A DNA stretch of 13,366 nucleotides from an uncultured Selenomonadaceae bacterium (lineage in GTDB: Bacteria; Bacillota; Negativicutes; Selenomonadales; Selenomonadaceae): positions 1 to 13,366 of the forward strand of contig CAJOPK010000111.1 in NCBI GenBank assembly GCA_905236255.1. The letters are read 5' to 3'. The position numbers were made by a program, and so were the translations under genes. Within the stretch, counting starts at the first letter, position 1. Each line of letters starts with the position of its first letter. Below the pieces are notes generated by a model. It was not told the DNA's origin, ran no database searches, and saw only the letters and a list, made by a program, of their open reading frames with translations. This document shows, piece after piece, positions 13,178-13,366 of the stretch.

Positions 13178-13366
13178 TAACGGCATTTCCACGGGCGTTT
13201 CACAAATTTTTCGGCGATCCGAATAAATAAACGCCGATTTCAAAAAACTCAAAATTTAACTCCGAAATTTATTTAAAATATGCCGTAAAACTCCCGATTT
13301 CAATCGGGTGATATAAGGCACAAATAATTGACATTGGTATAGATAACGATTAAAATTCAGCCGAAC
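13178..13366. other. Intergenic region between divergent promoters
   Basis: No convincing gene is seen. Together with the untranslated leader of the DUF4405 gene (13020-13132) this makes a non-coding stretch of about 350 bp. It holds a short hairpin (CCCGATT/AATCGGG, 13293-13308) without a clear T-run, and the outward promoter near the right edge. Confidence 0.6.
13328..13356 (+). promoter_or_regulatory. Sigma-A type promoter for a gene beyond the right edge
   Basis: TTGACA (13328-13333) is followed after 17 bp by TAAAAT (13351-13356). Transcription would begin near 13363, so the gene lies outside the window. The spacer and -10 region contain GATAACGATTAAAAT, which loosely recalls a Fur-type GATAAT repeat. 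Confidence 0.8.

Noticed and set aside
13067..13252. Short minus-strand frame (61 codons), whose PVNFYIDLPKEF segment resembles the translation of the left repeat (PVNFHIDFQKNF)
   Set aside because: It spans the DUF4405 promoter and right repeat, has no good ribosome binding site, and the resemblance is explained by the DNA repeat itself.
13293..13308. Hairpin CCCGATT/AATCGGG as a terminator
   Set aside because: No T-run on the plus strand and only a broken one on the minus strand, and no gene ends nearby.
13334..13356. GATAACGATTAAAAT as a Fur box in the right-edge promoter
   Set aside because: Only a loose match to GATAAT repeats in an AT-rich promoter and no symmetry, so kept only as a remark.

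Overview
The window looks like a stretch of core chromosome from a Bacillota (Firmicutes) bacterium. Pointers are ireB (IreB/UPF0297, restricted to this phylum) directly followed by ruvX, ispH directly followed by rpsA, strong GGAGG-type ribosome binding sites, and several near-consensus sigma-A promoters. The DNA is AT-leaning and gene-dense, with short gaps. I cannot name the genus; an anaerobic Clostridia or Negativicutes lineage is a reasonable guess. No phage, insertion sequence or CRISPR array is visible.

Left part (1-4781), all on the minus strand: the 5' five-sixths of typA/bipA runs off the left edge and has its own strong promoter. Next (reading right to left) come a secreted CAP-domain protein and a YaiI/YqxD-family protein ended by a terminator, then a tRNA-Pro(UGG) with its own promoter, a PaaI-type thioesterase, and a MacB-type ABC permease that has no ATPase beside it.

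Middle part (4719-10106), plus strand: a tight run asd - ireB - ruvX - Tat-type lipoprotein phosphoesterase - pth, with 4-bp and 1-bp overlaps at two junctions, closed by a perfect hairpin terminator. dnaA follows with its own short control region and without dnaN/recF beside it. That control region holds a palindrome, TGATAAACATTATCA, one base from the classical Fur box, and DnaA itself has an unusual acidic insert and an altered DNA-binding signature.

Right part (10161-13366): a large bidirectional terminator separates dnaA from the convergent ispH-rpsA operon, whose genes overlap by 16 bp and whose promoter has a dyad in its spacer. Beyond it, a six-helix DUF4405 (cytochrome b-like) membrane protein is bracketed by two inverted 23-bp repeats (22/23 identical). 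The right copy carries the -35 box and an operator-like dyad of this gene's promoter. The window ends with an outward promoter for a gene beyond the edge.

Most genes are housekeeping: translation (typA, tRNA-Pro, pth, rpsA), replication initiation (dnaA), lysine/threonine/methionine precursor synthesis (asd), isoprenoid synthesis (ispH), and cell-envelope stress control (ireB). I see no clear new multi-gene system. The best leads are the two control regions (dnaA and DUF4405) and the divergent DnaA.
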